DNA from: Anaspis maculata
Taxonomy: Eukaryota; Arthropoda; Insecta; Coleoptera; Scraptiidae
NCBI GenBank assembly: GCA_949128115.1
Contig: OX421963.1
Coordinates: 38,795,979 to 38,859,978, forward strand
Reading direction: 5' to 3'
Length of the DNA: 64,000 nt
Program-made: the position numbers and the translations under genes
The notes under the pieces: model-generated
What the model saw: only the letters and a program-made list of their open reading frames with translations
Database searches by the model: none
What the model was told of the DNA's origin: nothing
Part shown: one piece after another, positions 24,790 through 35,650 of the stretch
Layout of the letters: each line of letters starts with the position of its first letter
Numbering within the stretch: the first letter of the stretch is position 1

Positions 24790-24955
24790 TTTGTATTGTT
24801 CATCTTTGTGCATCTTTGTTATTTATCCAGATTCAAATTTTATTTTTGTATTTATTTTTTATCTTTATACGAGTATGACACGTTCGACGCCTTTTAGGCA
24901 ATCATGTACAATGTACAAAATAACAAATAAAGAAAATTGATTGATTGATTGATTG
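24790..24955 (+). mobile_element. 3' tail of a 5'-truncated LINE
   Basis: AT-rich 3' UTR-like sequence ends AATAAAGAAAATTGATTGATTG, that is, four TTGA units at 24937-24954. Short tandem tails of this kind close many insect non-LTR elements. Only the tail is present. Confidence 0.55.
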
Positions 24956-24962
24956 GTGGAAG

Positions 24963-25390
24963 AGCTCGGGGATAAATGAGTCGGGGACTTTCTTCCGGTG
25001 GGACGTTTGAGCTGTGGACTGATTTCGCTGTGGACCGCTGAGTGGGCTCCCATACTCAGCAGTGGTCCATACTCAGCAGTCCACGGCGAAATCAGCTCAC
25101 AGCTCAAACGTCCCACCGGAAAAAGGTCCACGACTCATTTATCCCCGAGTTCTGACACCGCGAAGATATCCGACATCCACTGCTAAAACAATCCACCGGA
25201 AAAACGCGGAAAAAGGTCCACAACGCATTAATCCCCGAGTTCTGACACCGCGAAGATATCCACTGCTGAAACACCCCACTGGAAAAAAGTTCACGACTCA
25301 TTTATTCCCGAGCTCTACCACTGCGAAGACATCCACTGCTAAAACGATCCACCGGAAAAAGGTCCACCACGCATTCATCCACTGTCAGGT
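24963..25390. repeat. Satellite-like tandem repeat, locus 2, with inverted start
   Basis: Four forward units (starts near 25101, 25180, 25264 and 25337; period about 73-84 bp) follow one inverted unit at 24963-25045. The array therefore opens with a hairpin centred near 25060. The unit is the same as at 10675-10905. Confidence 0.8.
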
Positions 25391-25586
25391 GACTTTGCTC
25401 ATAGACATAGCAAAACTAGAAAAGTTGGGTGTATATGGTTGGTTGCATAGTTATTATACTTATTAGATATTATTTCCATCACAACAAATCCTCTCAAGGA
25501 ACTTATTATAATATAGGGCTTATGGGAGCCATAGAAACGATCCTAGTATAGTCATAGAAATATTTCGAGAAATATTCTGTCTACCA

Positions 25587-25775
25587 AAAGGGCCTGCCAC
25601 ACGCACAAGCTTTACCTCGCGCTTACTTGTACGGTATAATTTGCGCAAGTAATACGGAACACTCAAGTGGCTTGCACGTGCTACCGTTTTGTCGTCCACA
25701 CGCACGGGCTTCCCGATACATGCCAGTTTGCACAAGTAAGCGCGAAGTATAATATGTGCGTGTGGCAGGCCCTTT
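25587..25775. mobile_element. 189-bp MITE with perfect 20-bp TIRs
   Basis: The left end AAAGGGCCTGCCACACGCAC is the exact complement of the right end at 25756-25775. Internal CTTACTTG/CAAGTAAGCGCG repeats extend the fold. No clear target duplication is seen. Confidence 0.8.
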
Positions 25776-26372
25776 AGTGTGCTTAATTGCTTTGTGTGCA
25801 AACCACGAAGGCGTAGCCATTTGCTGCAAAAGAGGCCGAGGGCCTGAAATGGCACAGTGCTCGAGTGTTGTACAACATTTTACATTACGTATCGAATGAG
25901 AAGAATACACATTGCAGACAAGGAATAAACTGCTGCTTTTTTTCATTCTAATGTGATTATGCAACCAAACATACATTCAACAGACCATCTACTAGTTTTG
26001 AAATGTCTATGGGTGTAGGCGCAAACGACTAAACGATCGCAACGACCGCAACGCCCGTCTACCCGTTCCACTTATAGCCGCGGTCGTGTGTTGCGGTCGT
26101 TGCTACGTCACGAATGACGTCATACATCGCGACCACTCCAAGCCCACAACGATCGCGCTGAAAAGGTGAGGCGTTGCGGTCGTCTTCTGGTCGTTAGCGG
26201 CAATGTTGCCAGCTCTAGCAATTTATATTGGAAATTGCGACTTACTTTTCTGATTTGGCAATGGCGACCTAAAGTGACGACTTTAAAGTTCAATCAGTTC
26301 TATAACGATTTTTTTTTTAATTTTGCCTCCTTCCACATGATTTTACGCAACTTCATTTAAAAGATAGAGACC
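25776..26372. other. Intergenic, GC-rich CGACCGCAACG block
   Basis: No gene is visible. At 26030-26190 the motifs ACGATCGCAACG and GCGGTCGT occur repeatedly in both orientations. A related block lies at 28890-29025 in the opposite orientation, so the two may be ends of one older element. Confidence 0.4.
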
Positions 26373-27199
26373 ATAGGCGATTTACATTTAAAAAACGCCA
26401 CCTGGTGTAGAGCTCGGTACTTGATCGTCGAGGACGTTTTTGCGAGGAAAACCTACTCCGACGTCTAGTAGCCTAGGTGGGCACTAGTGGATACCTGTAA
26501 TACCCACATATTGACATGGAAATTTGACAAGTAGAAATAATCTGAAAAAGGGGTTTGCATTTGTGTCTCTTATTTCATGTTATGGTTAGCGTAGTTAGCA
26601 GGTTTTTAGTAGATCTAGCTCCAGAGGTGCGCAGCTGAAAGACTACGCTACGCCTCCAGCAATGCACTACATTATTGCGATAAAAAAAGACAACGTTTAC
26701 GTCGCGAACACAGAGGTAGCTACGGCGAGCTTGTTAGAATGAAAAATGCGGATCTCCAGCTGAAGTCGAAGCAGGAAATCTTCAGAAAAAAGCGAGGAAA
26801 AAAGGTAGGTGGTGGTTGACTCTGCACGGCCAGCCCGAGGTGATTTTTTCTTGGCTGGCAGGCTGGTCGACGGGCTTGTGTGTTTCCCTCCGTGCGGGTG
26901 TGACAGAGCCTGTTGCTCTTCCTTGGGCGGAAGCTATGGATGATTTAGAGAAAGGTCTGCGACGACGCTGGTCATCAACATGGGGCCCAATAACGAGCCT
27001 ATGGGGTCCCAAGGGTTCACAGGAACGAAAGTTTGCTTGTAGCGTACTGCACAAGACAGCAAAGTGACAGTTTTGACATGCCACCAATTGACGTAACCAC
27101 CGCCGTTGCCGGACGGCAACTTACACCAGTTCTAAAAATTAATGCCCTAAAACTTCCTCGACGAAACGGCCATTTTCCCCAATAAGGTCAATCGCCTAT
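26373..27199. mobile_element. Non-autonomous element K, copy 1
   Basis: The ends are ATAGGCGATT and AATCGCCTAT, 827 bp. It is nearly identical to 39609-40430. A minus-strand open frame of about 100 codons (27087-26782) is open in both copies, but the plus strand is open over the same region too, so coding is doubtful. Confidence 0.75.
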
Positions 27200-27244
27200 T
27201 GGCAGGGCACTGCGATTTCGCGCAACACTAGTTTGGCTACGCAT

Positions 27245-28671
27245 TAGTGATGGGCTGCTAAATAGCAGTCTGCTATTTTGTAGCAGCTATTTGACTAGTA
27301 GCAGTTATAGCAGTTACGCTCTTTGAAAAATAGCTGCTATTAATATAGCAGTTTGGACTACTATAGCTGCTCGAGCGCAAGCACTCCTCGTACGTTACTT
27401 TAGCTATTTAGCACTATAAACAGCAGTAGCAGTAGCAGCAGCGAACTGCGACTTGACTATGTATAACAGTTCGTAGGCACCGGTCGCGTCGCCGCGTCTT
27501 CCCAGTTATAGAGCGCTTCGAGAAATAACATTTCTCTGCTATTTGTGTAGCAGTAGCAGTTTGGTTGGCCGCCGGCCCGTAAAAACGATTTCAACATTTT
27601 CAACAACAATTAGACAATCGAGCGCAAGCACTCTCGTACGTTACCTACTTCAGTGCCTGTTCTCTGACTTCAGTTATTAGCACTATAAGCAGCAGTAGTA
27701 AGTAGTAGGTACCTACTGTAGCCCAGCACTTCGAACTGCGACTAGGCATGCATATTGCATATCACCATATCAGTCTTGGCACCGATCGCGTCGCAGCGTC
27801 TTCCCAGATAGCACTTTGAGAAATAACTGCTATAATAGCAGTTATTTCTCAAAGTGCTATTTGTGTTGAAGTAGCAGTTTGGTGGGCCGGGTCGTAAAAA
27901 CAATTTGCGAATAATATAAGTTTAAGTAAAGGGTGACAAATTAAGAGTGCCGCGTTTTTATTTGTTAATTACAAAAAAGTTACACATCGGATTCTCATTT
28001 TCTCTTTATTAAATGAAAGAGTGGAGTTTCATATCAGCTTTATCATGACATAGGTATAAATTTGAAATTTTGCATCAAGCACAAGAAATTTCAATTAACC
28101 AATGTGATTTTCAGGTACCTACTGAATTTCCAAAAATATGTCATATGATAAAGGTGAAATTCTACTTTCATTAAAAAAAAATTCAAATCCGAGGTCTAAA
28201 CTTTTTTCTAATTAACGAATGAAAACGCGGCGACACTAATCTTAATTTGTCACCCTTTACTAAGTAGCAAGCGCAATTTATTTATTAAAATGCAAGTAAC
28301 ATAATTTTTTCAAACATGAAACAAAGTTAAGAATATGGAAAATAATAAATTTTTTATAAAATATTTTATGAAAACATAACTAAGTAGGTACCTACATTAC
28401 CTAATTGCTCGAATTAACCGAACCGAGCGTTATCTACAACGATTTATTTCTTTACTGCTTTCGCTTTTGTATTATGCTAACTGCTAATGCTTAAAATGCT
28501 AGACCGCGCACCGCGCTGCTAATGCTACTCCTGTAGCTATTTCGCATTTTTCATGTACAGGTTCTTATGAAAGTAGCTGCTACAAAAATAGCAGCTATTT
28601 TTAGCTGCTATAAAAAAGTAGCATAGCAGTTCGTAGCTGCTACTCAAAAATAGCAGTTTTGCCCATCACTA
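27245..28671. mobile_element. hAT-type MITE with 8-bp target duplication
   Basis: The 11-bp perfect TIRs are TAGTGATGGGC and GCCCATCACTA. The flanks are CTACGCAT at 27237-27244 and again at 28672-28679. These two properties define a hAT-superfamily insertion. The 1427-bp interior is rich in TAGCAG repeats and has no transposase. A second MITE is nested at 27926-28260. Confidence 0.92.
27926..28260. mobile_element. Harbinger-like MITE nested in the hAT MITE
   Basis: The ends are GTAAAGGGTGACAAATTAAG and its near-exact complement, and the 335 bp folds along much of its length. It is flanked by TAA at 27923-27925 and 28261-28263, which fits the TWA preference of PIF/Harbinger elements. Confidence 0.8.
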
Positions 28672-28679
28672 CTACGCAT

Positions 28680-29039
28680 CAGCGGCGTAAAACCGGCAAC
28701 ACTGTCGCTGCAATTTTCTCTACAAACGTCAAACCCATGCGTCAAACAAAAAAGTTGTGCCGGTATCCCATCCATAATTCCCATACGGTATCCTTATGGT
28801 GAACTCAAAAAAAAATGAAATTAACACTGTTCAACGGAGAACGTGACATGCTGGATGGCCTGACCACAGAAAAGACGTGACTCGAGTGACTCGACACACC
28901 ACGACGACCGCACGCCCGTTCCACTTGAGTTTCCGCTCACAACGACCGCGGGCGTTTGCAAGCTAGTGGAACGGGAAAATCTGCGGTCGTGGGCGTGGGC
29001 GTTGCGATCGTTTAGTGGAACGCACTCTAAGAGTGGCTA
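28680..29039. other. Intergenic, CGACCGC-rich
   Basis: No gene is visible. GTGGAACGGGAAAATCTGCGG and GTTGCGATCGTTTAGTGGAA resemble, inverted, the block at 26030-26190. Confidence 0.35.
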
Positions 29040-29300
29040 GATGAGTGGTGGACTTTTTCCGGGGGACATTTGAGCCGTGAGATAATTGATCGGTGTGAAG
29101 GCTCGGGGATAAATGCGCCGTGGTGGGCCTTTTTCTGGTGGACCGTTTGAGCAGTAGGTGTCTTTGCCGTGTCAGAATTCGGGGATAAATGCATGGTGGA
29201 TTTTATTCCTGTGGATCGTTTTAGCAGCGGATGTCTTCGCGGTGGGAGAACTCGGGAATAAAGGAGTCGTGGACTTTGCTCCGGTGGGACGTTTGAGCTG
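29040..29300 (-). repeat. Satellite-like tandem repeat, locus 3 (reverse)
   Basis: About three and a half units of the GGGACGTTTGAGC...CTCGGGGATAAATG pattern, inverted relative to locus 1. Confidence 0.75.
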
Positions 29301-29443
29301 TAATTCAAAGTTGAGACAGAAAATTCTTTTTCCCTTGATGAACAAAAAGTACCTGAAACCGGGGAAATATTCACTGATCTGGCAACTCTAATGACTACTT
29401 GGCATCAATGCGGTTCCAAACTGTGCGTCGTCTGTCAAGGTGC

Positions 29444-29928
29444 GTTCAGTCAGCTTATTTAGTCGCTGTTTTAGTTTTAGTCGTTGTCGTAACAGAGAAG
29501 AGCGTTCATACAGCAAGATTTAGTCGTAAGAATTGACCAATAGGAGCTCGAATGATACTGCGCGAACCTTCATCTTCATACGGTCCGTGTTCATAATGGG
29601 TAGTATTAATATAAAAACTCGTAAAAAAATAAGCATAAATAAGTATTTGCTTACATTTATGAGGAGTACAACTCCTCTGAAATCGAAGCAAATGCTTTAT
29701 GCTATTTTTTTATTGATACATACAACCCATTACCATCACCATCCATGCTCATACCTTATACCGGTAATTACGCAACCTGCAAGTCGGCATCTTACGACAA
29801 AGTTCGGAATTCTTACGACTAAAATTAAAACTAAAACTCTGTATGAACGCCGCGCATATGACGCGTGCTTTCTACTTTCAAATTTACGACAACGACTACG
29901 ACTAAAACTAAAACCAAGCTGACTGAAC
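29444..29928. mobile_element. 485-bp TIR element with nested MITE
   Basis: GTTCAGTCAGCTT and AAGCTGACTGAAC form the ends. The inner match continues through ACTAAAAC-type repeats and CGACAACGAC. A hairpin MITE of the 7972 family is inserted at 29596-29730. Confidence 0.7.
29596..29730. mobile_element. Hairpin MITE, second copy
   Basis: ATGGGTAGTATTAATA at the left and TGATACATACAACCCAT at the right, with AGGAGTACAACTCCTC near the centre. It is related to 7972-8103. Confidence 0.65.
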
Positions 29929-30530
29929 CCACCTTCAGTCAGATCATCCGTGGTCAGCACGGGGGTGAAACTGCTGCCCAATGACAAGCAACACGCCAGC
30001 TTGGTGATGAGGGTGACCCATTACACCCCGGGGCAAGGGGAAGGGTGACAGGTGACATTACTGACATTAGTGACGTTTCTGCTGACATTTACTTGTCATT
30101 TTCTGCCGCTTCTTTCTTGGCGGTCTCTGGCTATTGAAGGATTCAGGTATTTTCGCCCGACAAATTTCCACCCGACAGAATGTTCGCCCGACAGATTCAT
30201 CATTGTTAAACGTTTGGTATCACTGAGTGGAAAAGCATTAAAAGTATGTGGCAACAGGGCTTCAGTCGGGCACGTGTCCGTGAATGGGCCGTGGCCCCCT
30301 GGCACGTAGTGTTATGTTGACGGTGTTGGACGAGCCAGCCAACACGGATTTTTGATTTTCCGGGCCAACCAAGAAAGTTGCAGACTTGCATCATGTTCGC
30401 CCGACACTATTTCGAATTGGAATTCTTCATGCCCAATTGCACAAAAATTGATATATCAAATTTAAGTTCGGTGAGTACCAAAAGTAGGGAATCAAATGTT
30501 TAAAACCGAAATAAAATGCAAATCCTATTA
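29929..30530. other. Intergenic with TTCGCCCGACA motifs
   Basis: No gene is visible. GTATTTTCGCCCGACA at 30149-30164 and further CGCCCGACA copies at 30183 and 30398 match the end of the element at 37673-39591. This is probably an older fragment of that family. Confidence 0.4.
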
Positions 30531-30569
30531 CTTCAAGGAAAGAACATGATGGGAATACAGCATAATAGC

Positions 30570-30790
30570 TTACATTTATTTGTATACTGAGACAAACTTG
30601 GGCTAACACACTTTTCGCTTAGTTCAGGTACAATGTGCTCTACAAGCCAAAATAAAGGCTGTCCCACTGGGTTTTGGTGTCTTGGAGCTATATTTTGTAT
30701 TCTCATCATCATCCTCCCTTGATCATCCTGAGCATTTATAAGTTCATGAGCCACTTGGAGAAATATGCTTGTCATATCTTCAAAATCGAT
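30570..30790 (-). other. Unrecognised open segment
   Basis: From about 30787 down, the minus strand has an open frame with a protein-like composition, including LQVAHELINAQDDQ and PRHQNPVGQPLFWLVEHI. It stays open to 30533. An in-frame stop lies just upstream. No family was recognised; it may be a captured or dead exon, or chance. Confidence 0.25.
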
Positions 30791-31294
30791 GCATCAATAA
30801 GCCTTTTTTTTGTTGCAGGTGACTTAACACTAACATTTTGGAAAACACAAAGCCGACAATGGAGCATTAGCCAAGATTTGAGAATTCGGCCCGATCCACG
30901 TGTTTGCTGAGCCCTCACATCACCAGGATAATAAGCAGTAATCAACATGCATTGACAACATCTTCGCAATGACATGAGATGAAACAAAGTGGAAAGGAAT
31001 GAAGACAACATGGAACCCCCCCTCTCTGGCCATCTATCTGGTGCAAGCCATACAAATCAAGACCACTGTGTATAATAAACAACAACAGCAACAGCTGACA
31101 ACAACAATAAGAGAAATGTATTAGAACAAACCTGGCCACAACACTTCATTAAGCCAACTTGGGTACCATATATGGATGGAACAACAACTGCAACATCTGA
31201 AGAATCATTCACTAGGTTTCAAGTCCAAATTTAATTAAAACACTACCTAAGAAATCTGAGAGCAACCACCACACATTCTATTGTTATCCAAGAA

Positions 31295-32180
31295 GTGGCA
31301 GCAAAAGAGACTTTGAAAATGATTGGAGGCATGAAGTCATCACATTACAAGGATGTATATTGCATCAGTACAGACTTGTTAGAAATAGATGAATGGTTCG
31401 AGGCAAACAGGCTGAAACTAAATCAAGGGAAAACACAATACCTTACTTTTGAAATCAGAGGTACCACTCAAAACGCCTTAAATTTCTTTGGACTGCACCT
31501 ACAACAAAATCTGAAATGGTTGGCCCACATCAATAGACTAAGCACAACTCTGTCCTCAGCCATTTTTTCCATTTGAAGACTGAGGCAAATAGGAACTAGA
31601 GAAGCTGCCCTTACAGCGTATCATGCAAATTTTCATAGCATTGTGACATGAAATTTTGCTGTGGGGATTTTCTCCGAAGATATTCAAGATCCTCATATTG
31701 CTGAAGAGTGTAGTCAAGACTATATGCAAAAAATGTAGGAGATTCGGTAGCAGGAAGCTTTTTCATAGTTGAAGCTGTTGACAAAAAATTAGGAAAAATT
31801 ATGTACCTACCCAATCAACTTGAGAAAAAAACTTGAAAGTTTGCTAACTGACTGCAGGTTCCACCAAAAGCTTTATAAGCGACTGAACTTTAATCTGAGT
31901 TAGATGTTATGACACAGCCAATAGCATGGCCAGTTGCTTAGCAACTAACTCAGATTAAAGTTGACTCTCTCATAAACTTTTAGCTGAACCAGCGGTGAGA
32001 GAGTTTATAACAGGATAGACGAATTTCTAAGAGACAGATTTACTGTTGTGCCTGAGTCATAAGGCTATGATTGTTCTATATCTATATATTATCTACTTAT
32101 ATTTTATGTTATACTTCATTATATTTATTTTGACGTGCTAATAACAAATTGTATTTTGTTCTGAAAAGCTTAAACTTAAA
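31295..32180 (+). pseudogene. Decayed Jockey-like RT fragment with 3' end
   Basis: An open stretch to 31576 includes EWFEANRLKLNQGKTQYLTF and FFGLHLQQNLKWLAHINRLS, typical of the RT thumb region of Jockey-type elements. Beyond the stop, peptides continue (EAALTAYHANFHS; later RIDEFLRDRFTV near 32030). Then comes an AT-rich 3' part. A MITE at 31857-31990 interrupts it. Confidence 0.7.
31857..31990. mobile_element. 134-bp MITE inside the LINE fragment
   Basis: GGTTCCACCAAAAG... and ...CTTTTAGCTGAACC are imperfect inverted ends. Inside them CTTTAATCTGAGTTAG pairs exactly with CTAACTCAGATTAAAG. The host sequence on both sides is the same decayed RT. Confidence 0.75.
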
Positions 32181-32399
32181 TATATATCTTGCTATCATCC
32201 GGTAATTTTTTTCTTGGAGTACTTGACTGGGTTTGCATTTTATTCCACGTTATAAATTTAATAGAATTTGATAACAACTTTGTGATATCGGACATTTAGA
32301 TGATTCATCTGGGATCCGATCTATGTTAAATTAAAAGAGTCTTCTTTTAGTCTCTTGCGTCACAGCCTTAAATCGCCATTGATATTCTACCTACAGCAA

Positions 32400-33090
32400 A
32401 TCACGGGAAAATTGTGAAAAGAAATTGTTGGGAAATGACCAAGAACCAATGACATATTGCTTGAAAAAAAAATTGGTGAAAATCTGTTTACGGGATCAAA
32501 GGTTGAAAAATTTGGAGTTTTTCCCGAAGGGAGGAATCGAAAATCATTGGTCAGATTTCAAAAATTCCTCCTTCCTCAAAAATAATAATAATACGTTTAT
32601 CAATAATTGATCATATACATTATAACACCTATGAATAAAATATACTAATTCAAAATACATCAAAAAGTAGCGTAGGTAAGATATCTCATCTGTTTACCAA
32701 TTTCCTCTGCTCACGAGTTTCAAGTGGCGGAGCTCAAGACCAGAGAATCAGAAAGCTAATGCAATAAACTTTCGATTTCAGTCGGAATATTTCGAAAAAA
32801 GTTCCTCTCTCGAGTAAGTTTATCTCATTCCTCAGGCAAGGATTTCTTCTCCCTATAGTGCCTAGCACCGAACGACGCGTCATTCTGATTAAAATCTGAT
32901 CAATGGCCATCCCGATCGAGTAATCAATGGCATGGGAAAACTTTGAAAATTCGTAGCGTCCGACCGGGAAATGGTGGAAATCCAGGACTACAGGCTGAAA
33001 TTTCATGTTTTAGTCGTGTTTCTTCTTCCCGGAGAAAATCTGAACTTTCCGGGAAAACTTTAAATCAGCCTTTTCCAAATCAATTCATTG
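32400..33090. repeat. Unclassified 1.7-kb repeat, partial copy C
   Basis: Diverged but collinear pieces of the repeat at 13036-14755, for example GGGAAAATTG...AAATGACCAAGAACCA, and the segment near TCGGAATATTTCGAAAAAAG. There is no gene. Confidence 0.5.
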
Positions 33091-33204
33091 TAAATATCGT
33101 AAATTAAAGCCTCGTTACAAGGTTGGGATCCTCGCGTTTCAAAACTTCCAATTTTGATTTAATGTAGAAGGGCTCCATAATCTTGAAGTGGAATAGGTAG
33201 TTGT

Positions 33205-33470
33205 ATAAATTTGATTTGAGCTTGAAGTCTTCCCACAAGGTTTTTTAATATTTTATTTTTCTCTAGGGTTGCCGACCGGTTTCGCCAAGCTGGTTGGCAT
33301 CAACGGGGCTTGTACAAGGAGGGCTACAATAAAATTAATATATAAATAAATTCTGAATAGTGTAATAATAGTGGTTTCTAGATATTGTGTTTTTCGGAAA
33401 AAAATCTTTTTTTTTTAAATAAAATATTGAAAAACCTTGTGGAAAGACTTCAAGCTCAAATCAAATTTAT
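33205..33470. mobile_element. 266-bp hairpin MITE
   Basis: ATAAATTTGATTTGAGCTTG at the left pairs with CAAGCTCAAATCAAATTTAT at the right, and the stem runs on through AAGTCTTCCCACAAGG. The centre holds TTGCCGACCGG. Confidence 0.8.
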
Positions 33471-34109
33471 ATTCCAATTTTGATGTTGTATAATTTTTAA
33501 TTTTTAAACTTGAGGAGTCGTTTATTATGCAGTTTCACAATTTGTTAATGGTAGAGAATAACAGATCAATGGATCATTATCCTTCCCATGTCAAAATTCC
33601 ACTGCGAGTGGATTAGTCGTTTTCTTGAGAACGGTTCTTTATTCCTTCCAAAAACCCTTTGGGAACCGTTCAAGAAAACGACCCATCATGTCCAATCGCA
33701 GAGAAATTTTCACATGGCAAGAATAATGAACCATCCTCTACCAGTAAGAATTTGTGAATCCATAGCGCCTCAAATTCCAAAATTATAAAGTTGAGGTCAA
33801 TTTGAAAAGAGAAAGGATATAGCGCTCTGCCTATACTATAGCCATTCTTAATTCTCATTTAACCAGTCAACCCCAAGCCCAGCCAGCCCGATCGATAAGC
33901 GCTCCCGGTTAAACAGCCAATTGAACCAGTGAGCTATTTAGTCTATAGGAAGACCTGCGTACGAGCTGCGAGTAAATGGAACCGCCTATATGAGAAGGTC
34001 TATACAGGTGTCCCACGAAGTAACCGACAAAGTTCAAGGGTAGATGTACTTTTCTCGAGGCAAATCAGAATCTGCCTTCGAAATTTTCTTGACGTCCCCC
34101 GTTTCCGAT
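33471..34109. other. Intergenic, nothing firm
   Basis: A short inverted pair (CGTTTTCTTGAGAACGGTTC with GAACCGTTCAAGAAAACG) spans 33619-33681. There is no gene. Confidence 0.4.
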
Positions 34110-34307
34110 ATACAGGGTGATTTATGTGTTCAACCGAAAAGTTTGATTGGCCATATCTCAGGAATACATCAATAGAACCTATTGAAATTTTGCAGGTGTA
34201 TTTTAGAACCGAAAGCCTTTGTAGCGCCCTATTCACTTATAAAATAAATACAGGACCGTACCCAAAATTTTGTTTTTCGAGTTTCTGTTAAAAAAGTCAT
34301 CCTGTAT
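34110..34307. mobile_element. ~200-bp element with TACAGGGTGA ends
   Basis: ATACAGGGTGATTT and AAGTCATCCTGTAT are imperfect inverted ends. The interior sequence GGCCATATCTCAGGAATAC resembles common insect interspersed repeats. Confidence 0.45.
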
Positions 34308-34576
34308 AGATTCAAAATCTGATGTCATATTCATGCAGAAACTAAATAAATTCAAAAATGCTACAAAATGAGATTCCCAAATTGTTTGGCACTAATTTAG
34401 CTGATTTGAAAAAAAATTATCATTAACAGAAATTTTTCATGAATATTTTTGAAAATTTGATTCAAATCACTCAAACGCTATTCCAGACGGTCAAACAAAG
34501 TCACAATTTCAATTTTGATGTGCTATCAAACTGAGGATAATTTTAGGAGAATTTTTTGAATGATTAGGTATATTGC

Positions 34577-34761
34577 GTGCTTTCCACCTAGCCTCAAGTT
34601 CGGTACACCTACCATTTACGCATGTGCGGGTTCCAAACGGTGCTTTCCATCTACGTGTTTCTACTCGGTTCTGCGCCGTTCATTGGATCACGTAAAATTT
34701 TGTGCCACACCATGGAACATGTGCCATCTGGTGGTATTTGTACCGTCTAGGTGGAAAGCAC
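34577..34761. mobile_element. 185-bp MITE (GTGCTTTCCACCTAG ends)
   Basis: The perfect 15-bp inverted ends are GTGCTTTCCACCTAG and CTAGGTGGAAAGCAC. There is no coding content. Confidence 0.7.
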
Positions 34762-35079
34762 CATTGCTACTGCGTGCACGAACCCTACTGTGGGATATAG
34801 TTTGGACATGACATATAGCCCTAAACCATCATCGATCATTATTATGTCTCAGCCATATTCTATACATCATACATTGACCAAACCTCCCGCATGTTGATTT
34901 TTTCTGTTAGGTATTCCATGGTCCGGCACTATTTAGTCTGTAGTGACTTTCAAAGTTCTGTCCTGTCCTAAAAGTGTTTATCAAGTTTTGTGAAATATAC
35001 AGGTGTCCCAGAAATAGCGCTTAAACTCTCCAGTCGTACGTTGTAGCGGACCTTCCAGGGAACTTTACAAAGACTCAGC

Positions 35080-35650
35080 TGTCAACTGGTTGGCGTTTTT
35101 TCGCTGATGCTGTTAGGTATAGTGGTGGCTACTGAAGAAAATGATGCCCAAGCGCGGCGGTGCTAAAGAAAATGGAATGACAATGCCCACCGCAGCAGCA
35201 GGGTGGAAGTATCTTCAATATTTCTCCCTCAAAAATTGAGATGAAAACTCAATTTTTTGTATACGGTGTACTGAGTGTGTGTTAGAAAATGTAATACAGT
35301 TTTTCAATTATGTAAAAAAAAATTTCTTTTTCTTTCTCAGTGACTTTAAAAAAAAATAGGCATATATTTAATTTTCTACGTCTCTCAAAATTATAAAACA
35401 GTTGATAATTGTTTTTTGTCAAAAAATGTTCCAGCATTGTAGCGAAAATCGGCAACTGGTTGGCGGTTTTTCGCTAATGCTGTTGGGAATAATGGTGACC
35501 TGCTGACCACTGAAGAAAATGATGCTCAAGCGCGGTGGCACTGGAGAAAATGGAATGACAATGCCCACTGCAGCAGCAGGGTAAAAGTATACCTACCTTC
35601 AATATTTCACACTCAAAAATTAAGATGATTTTTTTTATACGGTGTACTTT
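35080..35650. repeat. Direct duplication, ~190 bp, 365 bp apart
   Basis: A block running from AACTGGTTGGCG through GAAGAAAATGATGC, AAATGGAATGACAATGCCCA and TATACGGTGTACT occurs at about 35083-35272 and again at about 35454-35648, with about 85-90% identity by eye. Confidence 0.7.

Noticed and set aside
26782..27087. A ~100-codon ORF kept in both K element copies (also 40013-40318)
   Set aside because: The opposite strand is equally open, identity is uniform across the whole element, and no family features are visible. It is conserved because the element is recent.
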